Source: CAVRTJ01 sp964507185 | GTDB taxonomy: Bacteria > Acidobacteriota > UBA4820 > DSQY01 | Length of the DNA stretch: 64,000 nucleotides | NCBI GenBank assembly: GCA_964507185.1 | Contig: CAZDOY010000007.1 | Span: 40,059-104,058 of the forward strand | Reading direction: 5' to 3' | Shown here: one piece after another, positions 26,158 through 34,628 of the stretch | Position numbering within the stretch: position 1 is the first letter of the stretch | Layout of the letters: each line of letters starts with the position of its first letter | Translations under genes and position numbers: made by a program | The notes under the pieces: model-generated | Seen by the model: the letters and a program-made list of their open reading frames with translations, nothing else | The model's database searches: none | What the model was told of the DNA's origin: nothing

Positions 26158-27280
26158 ACGAAAAGATAAGGGCTTCACGCTCATCGAGGCCACCATCTCC
26201 CTCACCCTCCTGCTGGTGGTGTTGATCGTCTCCCTGACGTTTCTCTTCTCCATGCGGACCTTCTCCCAGCGACAGGAGATGTTCACGTCGCCGAGGCAGA
26301 CGGCCCGGCGCGCGCTCGACTACCTGACCTACTACGTCCGTGGAGCCGGTGATCTGAACCAGGAGCAGGACAATCCGAACGCCATCGTGGTGTGGTACGC
26401 GAACGGTTCGGCGACCCCCGTCCAGGCCTCGTACGACAACGTGACCAATGCGAACTTTGCGGACAAGGGCACCGACCTGATCAACCTGGCCATACCGCCT
26501 CTGTCCCCCATCAGCGCGCAGTATATTCCTTCGAGTGGGAGCGCCTCGACGGGGATCGTCGCCTTTTCGGCGGGATGCGGCACCTCGGACGACGACACGG
26601 CGAACAAGGATCTGTTCAAGACGCTGACGGGGTGCTGCGACGCCAGCGGCAACAGCCCCATCATGACCCTCGTGGACCACAACGGGGACTGGGCCTACTT
26701 TCAGATCACCGGTTACCAAGACAGCGACTGTGCCGGCAAACCCACGACGAGCCCTCCGACCCCGCCGGGCGTCCACATCACCGCCAACTACGGGAATTCG
26801 TTGGGCATCAACCCGCCGGGGGGGCCTGTTCTCGATGAGCCCTATTACCTGAAAGTGGGCGTTTTTTACTACAGCTTCCGCGTCAAGAACGGCCAGCTCC
26901 AGCAGAAGAGCGGCGTTTTCAACCCAACCAAGCCCGATGACGGATTCGTCACCCTTCTGGATAACGTGGAGGATTTGCAAATCGCCTACATATACGACGA
27001 TGGAACCATTTGGAACAGCGCCGCCCAGACGCTGGTCACAACGGGCGACGTTCCCACCCAGCCGGGCACGGGTACCGCGGCGCCCCCCGACATCCGGAGC
27101 GTGACGGGACTCAGGATCACCATCGTGGGACGGTCGGTCCAGCTCCCCGTCACGATGCTCAGCCACGACAAGTACTCGCGGCCGGCAGCCGAGAACCACG
27201 CGGGCGGCCTGGCGGATCGCTTCTACCACTACCGGCTCACGGATACGGTGATGCTCCGCAACCGGATGCTGGGGAGATGA
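26135..27280 (+). CDS. pilW: Minor prepilin PilW-like
   Basis: The 381-residue protein has the prepilin cleavage signature GFTLIEATISLTLLLVV near residues 13-29 and a large C-terminal domain, the usual size for PilW. It contains two CC or C-x-C-type cysteine pairs (CGTSDDD and GCCDAS regions) that may form disulfides. The start at 26135 lies inside the end of pilV. It forms part of the tip complex with PilV, PilX and PilY1. Confidence 0.85.
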   Translation: MSLSYRSRRKDKGFTLIEATISLTLLLVVLIVSLTFLFSMRTFSQRQEMFTSPRQTARRALDYLTYYVRGAGDLNQEQDNPNAIVVWYANGSATPVQASYDNVTNANFADKGTDLINLAIPPLSPISAQYIPSSGSASTGIVAFSAGCGTSDDDTANKDLFKTLTGCCDASGNSPIMTLVDHNGDWAYFQITGYQDSDCAGKPTTSPPTPPGVHITANYGNSLGINPPGGPVLDEPYYLKVGVFYYSFRVKNGQLQQKSGVFNPTKPDDGFVTLLDNVEDLQIAYIYDDGTIWNSAAQTLVTTGDVPTQPGTGTAAPPDIRSVTGLRITIVGRSVQLPVTMLSHDKYSRPAAENHAGGLADRFYHYRLTDTVMLRNRMLGR

Positions 27281-27282
27281 CC

Positions 27283-27876
27283 ATGAAAGAGAGAGGTAGC
27301 GCACTCATTACGGTCGTACTGGTCGTCCTGGTCCTGACCATGGTTGGCATCGCCGGCGCCCTGTTCATGCAGGTCGAAGACAGGGTTTCCAAGAACGACG
27401 AACTCCAGCAGGCGGGGCTGTACGCAGCCGAAGCCGGCCTGCGGGTGGGCGAAAAGCTGGTCTACGACGCGGCGGTTTCCAATAGCGACTCGCTCAACAC
27501 GATGCTCGCCCACATCTCAACCACCGTTCCCGACCTCCAGCCTCCGGGCGAGGGCTATACGGCGGTGGTGTTGGCTGATCCGACTTCGGGCGTCGAGTAC
27601 GCGAACGTGGTCATTCCGGTTCCGTCGGGAATCGTGGCGCGGGCCACGTACACGCTGTACGTGCGCAACAACATGGACGACGTCACCCACAGCGCCACGG
27701 TCGACGGCGACAGCAAGGTGAATCTCATCGCTGTGGGCGAGGTCCAGGATTCGTCTGGAAGGCGTGTCGTGGAGAAGATCGTTGAAGAGCAGATGGACGC
27801 AGGCGGCGCCGGAGGGCAACATGGTCCAGAACTCGGGGGCAGCATGGCCGGAACAGGCGCCTCCGGTGTCAACTAG
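27283..27876 (+). CDS. pilX: Minor prepilin PilX-like
   Basis: The 197-residue protein begins MKERGSALITVVLVVLVLTMVG, which matches the PilX N-terminus (G-S-A-L-x-x-x-L-x-x-L), followed by the AGLYAAEAGLRVGE segment typical of PilX. The alternative ATG at 27277 has no space for a ribosome site; the ATG at 27283 has GGGGAG six bases upstream. It starts two bases after the pilW stop. Confidence 0.85.
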   Translation: MKERGSALITVVLVVLVLTMVGIAGALFMQVEDRVSKNDELQQAGLYAAEAGLRVGEKLVYDAAVSNSDSLNTMLAHISTTVPDLQPPGEGYTAVVLADPTSGVEYANVVIPVPSGIVARATYTLYVRNNMDDVTHSATVDGDSKVNLIAVGEVQDSSGRRVVEKIVEEQMDAGGAGGQHGPELGGSMAGTGASGVN

Positions 27877-27897
27877 GCGTTGTGAAGGAGAACTGAC

Positions 27898-30800
27898 ATG
27901 TTTACGGTGGGAAGAGTAAAGAGAACGGCAGCGGGGATTATTGTGCTGCTGGGCGTTCTGTGGGCCTTGCCGTCCCCCGCGGCCGAAGGCTACGACCCCA
28001 TGCTACAGATCACGCACCAGCTCGCGCGGCCGGACATCTACATGGTCCAGGACACCAGCGGGTCCATGGCGTGGGATATCAACGGACACAGCGTGGGCGT
28101 GGACAGCGTGGGAGAAACGCCTTCCGGCGAGTGGATAGTTTCAAAGTCGGGCTGCAGCGACAGCGATTGCAGGCACTGGTACTACAAGCTCAGGGTCTAC
28201 CAGACTCTGCCCAGCCGCATGGCGAAGCTGAAGAACGCCCTCGGCAACAGCGTGACCATCATCACGGCCTGGGAGCCGCCCGGCGAGTGGACCACGGACA
28301 CCTCCTACGGCTACATCACCAACACGAACTGGAAGCACGGTACGATCAGCGGCCCGTCGGTCTCGACCCATTCGACGTACCGGGATTACGAGTGGGAGAT
28401 CGACTTTGGCCGGAGACATCACGAGCCGGATCCCGGTAGTCCCTTCACGGCTTACGATGGGTCCGACACCATGACCGTGGGGACGGGCGGTGTTTCTCTC
28501 CCGCCGGCCGACCTCGTCGGACAAACCTCCGGCGTGGTCAACTGGGGCCTCATCACCTTTGGCGGGTCCTGCAGCAGTTACAGCTACCATCTGCAGGTGC
28601 CCATAGATTCCAACGACACGGGCGACGTCTCGGCCATCGAAGCCAAGCTCCGCCTGCACAGAGACGGCGGCCTCAACGCCAACGGGAGTACCCCCACGCG
28701 GGGAGCCCTCCAATTCGCCGCGACCGAACTGACGCAGACGTTCAATGCCGATCCCAAGTACATGTGCAACAGGGCGTACGGCGCCATCCTCGTCACCGAT
28801 GGCGAATCCAACGCCTGCAATCCGTACAGTTCGACCTGGTCGAACTGCTCCACAGAGGCTCAAACAAATTATACGCAGTACCCCGCCGGAAAATCCGAAG
28901 AGATCTGGAACCTGAATCTGACCCGCGGCGGCTCGGCACCGAGAAACGTTCGGACCTGGGTCATCGGCGTCAGCAACGAAGTCGGCCCGTGTGAGCTCAA
29001 TTACACCGCCTACATGGGGCGGACCGATGCCTCCAGCCCGAATGGGGACGCTGGCTTCGATACCGTCAATGACCCCTACCTGCCGACCAGCACGGGCGAT
29101 ACGAGCCACTACACGATAAACAGCACCCACCCCGGCTACGCCTATTTTGCGACCGCGTCAGGCGCGCTCGAGGATGCCTTCGCGGCCATCGTAGCGGCCG
29201 TAGCGGTGGGCGACTACACGACCTCGGCCCCCGTGGCCACCTCCACCACCAACGTTGCCAATCTGGCGCTTCTGCCTTCGGCCCAATACCCCACCTGGAA
29301 GGGACACCTCTACGCGTTCGACCTCACCAAGCCGTCCACGGACCCCAATTACGAGCTTTGGGATGCCGGCGAAGTTCTCGCTTCCACGGCCGCTTCGAGC
29401 AGAAACATCTACACGTGGGACGCCAGTAACAAACTGGTCGCGGTAACGAGCAAGAATCTCTCGACGCTTCAGAGCATCGCCACGGCCTTCACGCCGTCGT
29501 TCAGCGGGAGCAGTCTCACGAGCAATGTCGTGGACTTCATCCGCGGCAACGACGGCAACGGTACGCCCAGGACCTGGAAACTGGGTGCCGTCATCAATTC
29601 GACACCAGCGGTCGTCGTCGCCCCGGAGAAGTACAAGCGTGGCAAGGCTCAGGATCACACGGGCTTCGAGAGCGAGTATGCGAACAGGACGCCGGTCGTA
29701 TGGGTGGGCTCCGATGACGGCATGATGCACTGCTTCAAGCTTTCGGACGGTTCGGAAGTACTGGCGCTGCTGCCGCCGAATCTCCTGTCGCAGCAGGTCC
29801 AGCTCTACGACCACTACCTGGCCAAGCCGGTGGACAACCCCACGGGCGAGCCCAGAATAACCTCCCAACAAGTGTACGGAGTGGCCTCCTCCCCCAGGTA
29901 CGGCGACGTCTATTTCGGCTCACCCACGAAGGACTACAAGACGGTTTTGCTTCTCACCGAAGGGCCGGGAGGCGACCTGGTGGCTGCCGTGGATGTGACC
30001 GACGTCGTGCCCACGGACACCACCTATGTCGCTCCGAGCATCCTGTGGACACGGACGGGGTCTTCACCGAGTTCGCTCCTGACTTCCGGGCTACACAAGA
30101 CGTGGAGCGTGCCGGCCTTCGGTTACGACTCGCAGACTACCGCCAAGGGCGTCATGGGGGCGGGCTTCGATCCTTCGAGTACGGCCGCTTCCCAGGTCGC
30201 GCCCGACGTTTTCACCTTGAATCCCGGCACGGGTGTGTTCACGACATCGAGCCTGTCCAACGGGACTTCGCCGCTCGTAGGGAACCAGGCCTTTGCGGCC
30301 AGCGTCATCTTCAACAAGACGGACAACGCCTTTTACGCGGACAGCATCGTGGATCTCGGCTTGCAGGCGGACCTCAACGGGCGCATATGGTTCCTGCCGG
30401 CGAAGACGTGGGCCCCCACGATCGGGATCGATGCGACGGCCAAGGCCGGCCAGACCCAACCCATCTACTATTCACCGGCTGCGACCGGGTTCGTACAAGG
30501 CAGTCTGCACTACGACCTCTATGCCTTCGCCAGCGGGACTTTCTATGAACAATCTCCGACGGTTACCGGCCCCAATGTGGGAACATCGGGCTACTTCATC
30601 CCGTCGTTCTACATCGTGGCCAAGCCCATGGATGCCACGAAGGCCACCAACGACGAGATCCTTCAAATCCCCATCAAGAGCGTCAATGTGCCGGGCAGTA
30701 CGGACACTTTCCTGGGACCGCGAAGCCAGGTGACGGCACCCCCCATGGTCTTCGTCCCCGTGTCGGGCACGGGTAACCCGGTCGCCCTGTTCCTGGTCTA

Positions 30801-31071
30801 CGATCCAGATACCGCGGATTGCGGTGGGACATCCTACATCGTCAAGATAAGCTTCGACATAAAGGACGGAAAGCCTGCGACGGTCAGCCAGACGACCTAC
30901 GAAGCGGGAGAGGGCGCCGGCAGCGGCTTCGCCCTCGCGGGCGGTAAAGTCATCGTTGCCAGGAGCGGGATCGGAGCGGGACAGAAGGCCAGTGTCAGCA
31001 CTGTTCCCGATCTCAATCCCACGGAGGGACTCTCGAATCCCACCCCGACCTGGTGGCGCGAGCTTAAGTAG
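27898..31071 (+). CDS. pilY1: Type IV pilus tip adhesin/assembly factor PilY1-like
   Basis: The 1057-residue protein has a signal peptide (about residues 1-29), an N-terminal von Willebrand A-like region with the metal site DTSGSM near residue 52 and an LVTDGESN-type segment near residue 300, and a C-terminal beta-propeller of the PilY1 family from about residue 560 (VVWVGSDDGMMHCF). The propeller has the DPDTADCGGTSY segment close to the end, which resembles the calcium-binding loop of PilY1. It would sit at the pilus tip and control extension and adhesion. It is the last gene of the operon and is followed by a strong terminator. Confidence 0.9.
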   Translation: MFTVGRVKRTAAGIIVLLGVLWALPSPAAEGYDPMLQITHQLARPDIYMVQDTSGSMAWDINGHSVGVDSVGETPSGEWIVSKSGCSDSDCRHWYYKLRVYQTLPSRMAKLKNALGNSVTIITAWEPPGEWTTDTSYGYITNTNWKHGTISGPSVSTHSTYRDYEWEIDFGRRHHEPDPGSPFTAYDGSDTMTVGTGGVSLPPADLVGQTSGVVNWGLITFGGSCSSYSYHLQVPIDSNDTGDVSAIEAKLRLHRDGGLNANGSTPTRGALQFAATELTQTFNADPKYMCNRAYGAILVTDGESNACNPYSSTWSNCSTEAQTNYTQYPAGKSEEIWNLNLTRGGSAPRNVRTWVIGVSNEVGPCELNYTAYMGRTDASSPNGDAGFDTVNDPYLPTSTGDTSHYTINSTHPGYAYFATASGALEDAFAAIVAAVAVGDYTTSAPVATSTTNVANLALLPSAQYPTWKGHLYAFDLTKPSTDPNYELWDAGEVLASTAASSRNIYTWDASNKLVAVTSKNLSTLQSIATAFTPSFSGSSLTSNVVDFIRGNDGNGTPRTWKLGAVINSTPAVVVAPEKYKRGKAQDHTGFESEYANRTPVVWVGSDDGMMHCFKLSDGSEVLALLPPNLLSQQVQLYDHYLAKPVDNPTGEPRITSQQVYGVASSPRYGDVYFGSPTKDYKTVLLLTEGPGGDLVAAVDVTDVVPTDTTYVAPSILWTRTGSSPSSLLTSGLHKTWSVPAFGYDSQTTAKGVMGAGFDPSSTAASQVAPDVFTLNPGTGVFTTSSLSNGTSPLVGNQAFAASVIFNKTDNAFYADSIVDLGLQADLNGRIWFLPAKTWAPTIGIDATAKAGQTQPIYYSPAATGFVQGSLHYDLYAFASGTFYEQSPTVTGPNVGTSGYFIPSFYIVAKPMDATKATNDEILQIPIKSVNVPGSTDTFLGPRSQVTAPPMVFVPVSGTGNPVALFLVYDPDTADCGGTSYIVKISFDIKDGKPATVSQTTYEAGEGAGSGFALAGGKVIVARSGIGAGQKASVSTVPDLNPTEGLSNPTPTWWRELK

Positions 31072-31100
31072 CCGATTGCTTCACTTCATCGGATCTTGCC

Positions 31101-31128
31101 GGGCGGGCCTTCGGGCCCGCCCTTTTCA
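31101..31128 (+). terminator. Intrinsic terminator of the pilin operon
   Basis: A perfect 9-base GC stem (GGGCGGGCC and its complement) closes a TTCG loop and is followed by TTTT. It lies 30 bases after the pilY1 stop. The opposite strand has no T run at its end. Confidence 0.85.
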
Positions 31129-31224
31129 TTCCTGATACGGGTCTGGTTTCAAGGTGACGGAACCGTCAAGAATTGGTCTGTCGAAAGTTTTTGTTCTTTC
31201 GGACGGAGCCGGCAAACGGTCGCC

Positions 31225-31881
31225 CTACCTTCCCCAGATGCCGCCTACAAGGCCTTTTATCCCGCTCTTGCGCTTTCCGATGGTTCGAGTCTCACCGCCG
31301 CAGGATCGGCACAAATAGTGAGGGGCGCCGCCCTCGATCAGCGGCTCGTTCCTGACGCATTCCTGGCAGAGGTAGTTCTGGCACTTCTCGCATTCCCATC
31401 GAGGTCTGGTCTCCCGGTGGACCGCGCAGTGGCCTTCATCGCCGTGCTGCTGTCTGTGGAGCTGGAGGGCCTCAGAGAAATGGGCCCCCAGGGCGGGATA
31501 GGAACATACGGGCGCCCATTCGCCATCGTGGACCCTGGCCAGGTCGTTTTCCATGAGCTGGCCCTCGAGGATCTTCTCGCGAATCTGATCGATGGTGAAG
31601 GGACCCCGGTCGAAGTCCTGATTCGGGTCGGTTTTCTTGACTTCCCAGATGGGCTCGGCGGCGGGCTTTGCTTCGGCCCCCGACGCCTGGGTCGGCGGTG
31701 TCGACGGCTTCCGGCCGGAGCCCGAATCCTCTTGCGCCCTCGTCAGCTTGCCGTCCGGAAATACGACCAGCATCGCCCCGCATCGTTGGCAACGCCCCCT
31801 GGCACCCGAGTCCGGTATGCGTTCGGACGGCAGCGAAAAGGAGGTTTCACAAGAAGGGCAACGGAATGTAACGGTCGGCAT
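31225..31881 (-). CDS. Zinc-ribbon protein with GYF_2-like domain
   Basis: The 218-residue protein has an MJ0042-type zinc ribbon at the N-terminus (CPSC and CQRC, residues 8-37), a Pro-rich linker, a GYF_2-like domain near residues 77-125 (IWEVKK...FDRGPFTIDQIREKI) and a C-terminal zinc-binding region with CxxC and CxxH pairs near residues 150-200. GYF_2 domains bind Pro-rich peptides. The role is unknown; such proteins are common in Acidobacteriota and Myxococcota. The ATG at 31881 has a weak AGAGAG site. It converges on pilY1. Confidence 0.75.
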   Translation of the reverse strand: MPTVTFRCPSCETSFSLPSERIPDSGARGRCQRCGAMLVVFPDGKLTRAQEDSGSGRKPSTPPTQASGAEAKPAAEPIWEVKKTDPNQDFDRGPFTIDQIREKILEGQLMENDLARVHDGEWAPVCSYPALGAHFSEALQLHRQQHGDEGHCAVHRETRPRWECEKCQNYLCQECVRNEPLIEGGAPHYLCRSCGGETRTIGKRKSGIKGLVGGIWGR

Positions 31882-32059
31882 GGAGTCATCTCTCTACAAT
31901 TGTCAGCCGGTCGCCGCAAGTGTCTGAAGAACGCCGGAATCCAGTTGCTTATTTTAGCACGAACCAGCGCCGGTGGCACCTCCACGGGCAGGGAGATGCT
32001 TGAATGGCCGAAGGCCCCGGTCTCGACTTGGTATGGGAATGAAAAGAGAGATAGAGAAT

Positions 32060-32081
32060 GGGGCGCCCGGCCGGGCGCCCC
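32060..32081 (-). terminator. Perfect GC palindrome after the porin gene
   Basis: A 22-base perfect palindrome built of GGGGCGCCCGG and its complement lies 29 bases after the porin stop. The minus-strand transcript continues with a pyrimidine-rich stretch but no clean T run, so termination is likely but may be imperfect. Confidence 0.55.
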
Positions 32082-32109
32082 GAGTCGAGAGGATTGGCGT
32101 TCCGATTGC

Positions 32110-33414
32110 CTAGAAAGCAACCTGCATGGTGAGCTGGACGCGCTTTTCATCGGGGATCTGGGGATCGTTGTGCTGCTTCACCTGGTAGTCCAACAACAGC
32201 TTGTTGGACTTGAAGATGTTGTAATACACGCCGCCGATGAGGGTCTTCTGAACGTCGTCGGCCACGGCGTAGCCCGCTTCCGGATTCGGGTCGAACCGGT
32301 CGTAGCGGCCGATGAGCCCCCATTTGTCGCTGGGTGGAAAGCTCCCGCGGACGAAGAAGGAGTATCCTTTCTGCTTTCGGGCCGATCCGTCTGCGTTCAG
32401 CGCAGTTCCGCTCTGGTTGCCCTTGAAGTCGAGATACTGCGCCGTCGCGGTGAAGTAGTGGCTTTCGTAGGAGATCATTCCGTCCCAGCCCTTCCAGTCG
32501 GGCAGCTCTTTCCCGGGAACGGAAGCCACGTTGCCCTTGCCGTTCACGCCGAACGCCGTGAACTGCAGGCCGGGGATGGTGCCGGGGAAGGGGCGGACGG
32601 TCACACGGCCCTCGAAGACCTTGTTCTGGTTCTTATCGGCGGCGTGGTACCCGCCGCCCTGGTATATGCCCAGCTGAAAGGTACCGTAACGACCGGCGTA
32701 GTGGCCATCCACGTTCTTCTTGTAGTCGGAGGACATCTGGCCGCCGAAGTTGCCGCCGATCATCACGCCCATGTCCGCGCTGTTGAAGATGCCGTTGCGC
32801 TCGATGAACATGGGGTCCTGCATGCGGAAGCCGTTGATGGCCTCCTCGAAGTCGTGCCACGGCACGTGGGCCTGGCCGAACTCCACGTAGGGCTGGGACA
32901 CGAAGCCCGTGCCCTTATCATCCCAGTGGAACTTCGCGTAGAGGTATTTGATCCTCGGCTTCCAGTCGCCGTAGGCGTCCCGAGTGATATCAGTGGTTAT
33001 GCGGGCGTCCATGAATGGTGTGATGGTCTTCTGAACGTCCAGGTAGCCGCGCTTCAGGACGAAATCGTTGTAAGACGTGGTCTCGTTCGCGGTCCCGGCG
33101 TACTTGTTCCCGTTCTGGAAGGAGATGTAGCCCAGCCCCCCTATTTTGAGCCCCTCGAGGGCGCTCGGGAGCTTGGGTGCGACGGTGCTAGTCTTCAGGC
33201 TCTCGTCCACGGTCTGCTTGACTTCGGTCTTCTGCTGTTCCTTCTGTTGCTCTTTCTGGTGGTTGTACTGGGCCTGAACGGCCAGGGCCTGCTCCTCCGT
33301 GATGACGTGGTTTTCTACGAGGATCTTCAGAAGCGGGTCCATTTCCTGCGCCTGTACGGCGAGACCGGCCAGGAGCCCGAGGGCACACACGGCCGCGATG
33401 AAGGTTTTCCTCAC
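32110..33414 (-). CDS. Outer membrane porin, phosphate-selective porin O/P-like
   Basis: The 434-residue protein has a signal peptide (cleavage after about residue 22), a short helical and coiled-coil segment rich in Gln and Lys (about 45-75), and then a beta-barrel made of alternating strands ending in Phe, as outer membrane proteins require. The layout fits the OprO/OprP family, which lets phosphate and other anions pass. The start is a GTG at 33414 with AAAGGAGG upstream, a very strong site that fits high expression; the frame runs on for 12 codons without support. Confidence 0.82.
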   Translation of the reverse strand: MRKTFIAAVCALGLLAGLAVQAQEMDPLLKILVENHVITEEQALAVQAQYNHQKEQQKEQQKTEVKQTVDESLKTSTVAPKLPSALEGLKIGGLGYISFQNGNKYAGTANETTSYNDFVLKRGYLDVQKTITPFMDARITTDITRDAYGDWKPRIKYLYAKFHWDDKGTGFVSQPYVEFGQAHVPWHDFEEAINGFRMQDPMFIERNGIFNSADMGVMIGGNFGGQMSSDYKKNVDGHYAGRYGTFQLGIYQGGGYHAADKNQNKVFEGRVTVRPFPGTIPGLQFTAFGVNGKGNVASVPGKELPDWKGWDGMISYESHYFTATAQYLDFKGNQSGTALNADGSARKQKGYSFFVRGSFPPSDKWGLIGRYDRFDPNPEAGYAVADDVQKTLIGGVYYNIFKSNKLLLDYQVKQHNDPQIPDEKRVQLTMQVAF

Positions 33415-33529
33415 CTTTTCCTCCTTTCCTTCACTTATAAAAGAAACCATTCAACCTCCGCGTTTCGGCCCTCCAGTCATCGAGGGCAGGGTCAGGCTAT
33501 AGGACGGAGGTTGCCTGCGCATCACGGTT

Positions 33530-33755
33530 TTTTTTCGAGAACGAAACAAGGCATCGGGGAAGTTTGGGACTTGGGATTTGGTATTGCGGATTTGTAATGC
33601 GGCAGGGGAGATGCCTTCGCAAATTGCGACCTGAAGGCCGCTCCCGCAGCATGAGCGGTCGGCGGTCCCCTGTCTGCCGTCGTTCGCCGGACGCAGCCCG
33701 CAGAGGTCCTCACGCAACTCGATCACCGGATCACTTGATCACTCTAAGACTGTCG
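33530..33755. repeat. Intergenic region with dispersed repeat modules
   Basis: The 388-base divergent gap between the porin and TPR genes has no gene. It carries TTTGGGACTTGGGATTTGG-like runs near 33563-33595, a purine/pyrimidine-skewed middle, and ATCACCGGATCACTTGATCACTC words near 33722-33748. These match modules seen in other gaps. I see no clear promoter box for either neighbour. Confidence 0.55.
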
Positions 33756-33802
33756 CAGGAGCCGCGGCCGGTGATAAACTGTTTCCAAAAGGGAGGTCCC
33801 TC

Positions 33803-34561
33803 ATGAGGAAGATGGTGATCCTATGTGCGCTGGTTCTGCTGACCGGTTCCCTGTTCCCCGTCGGGCTGCGTGCCGCCGATGCGTCGCAGGTGCTCGCCCG
33901 GGCGAACGACGCCTACGCGAAACGGGGGGATCCTGTGCAGGCGCTCGACGCAGTGAAACTCTACAAAGAGGCCGCCAAGGCCGACCCCGGTTCCTACGAG
34001 GCGCTCTGGAAGGGCGCCAAGGCCTGCTATTTCTACGGGGAATACACGCGCGCCGATGCCTCGGACAAGGATAAAATGGCCATCTTCCAGGAAGGTATCG
34101 ACCTGGCCAAGGCCGCCGTTGCGCTTAAAACGGACGGCGTCGAAGGCCATTTCTGGCTGGGCGTTCTCTACGGCGTATACGGGGAGGCCAAGGGCATCTT
34201 CAAGTCCCTGAGCCTGGTTCCCGACATCAAGCAGGAGATGAACACGTGCCTCAAGCTCGACAAGGCCGTGGAAGGCTACGGTCCGGACCGCGTTCTCGGA
34301 CGGATGTACTACAAGCTGCCCTGGTTCAAGGGCGGCGACAACAAGAAGTCCATCCAATACCTGGAAGAATCGTTGAAGGGCGAACCGAATAATGACCTGA
34401 CCCGGCTCTACCTGGCGCAGACCTGCAAATCGGAAGGCATGAAGAAGCGGGCGCTGGAGTTGGTGCACAAGATCCTGGACAACCCTCCCGATCCGCGCTG
34501 GGCTCCCGAGTACCCGTCCATCAAGGCCAGGGCCGAAAAACTTCTTCGCAAACTCACCTGA
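33803..34561 (+). CDS. Secreted TPR protein, TRAP-transporter TatT-like
   Basis: The 252-residue protein has a signal peptide (residues 1-24) and then helical repeats, with clear TPR-like units near residues 60-95, 100-140 and 165-215. The pattern with GVEGHFWLGVLYG and the C-terminal LAQTCKSEGMKKRALELV segment resembles the TatT periplasmic component linked to TRAP transporters, but no TRAP permease genes lie nearby. GGGAGG stands seven bases before the ATG. A terminator follows at once, so it is transcribed alone. Confidence 0.6.
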   Translation: MRKMVILCALVLLTGSLFPVGLRAADASQVLARANDAYAKRGDPVQALDAVKLYKEAAKADPGSYEALWKGAKACYFYGEYTRADASDKDKMAIFQEGIDLAKAAVALKTDGVEGHFWLGVLYGVYGEAKGIFKSLSLVPDIKQEMNTCLKLDKAVEGYGPDRVLGRMYYKLPWFKGGDNKKSIQYLEESLKGEPNNDLTRLYLAQTCKSEGMKKRALELVHKILDNPPDPRWAPEYPSIKARAEKLLRKLT

Positions 34562-34580
34562 ACGACGCCGTAAACGACAT

Positions 34581-34612
34581 AAAAAAGGGAGGGCATCGCC
34601 CTCCCTTTTTTT
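34581..34612. terminator. Bidirectional intrinsic terminator
   Basis: A 14-base perfect stem with six A's on one side and six T's on the other lies between the convergent TPR and OPT genes. The A/T flanks make it work for both strands. Confidence 0.9.
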
Positions 34613-34628
34613 GTCCTTGTCGGCCGGT

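Noticed and set aside
31096..33597. Open frame of 833 codons on the plus strand
   Set aside because: It covers the zinc-ribbon and porin genes in antisense and crosses their terminator region. No domain fits.
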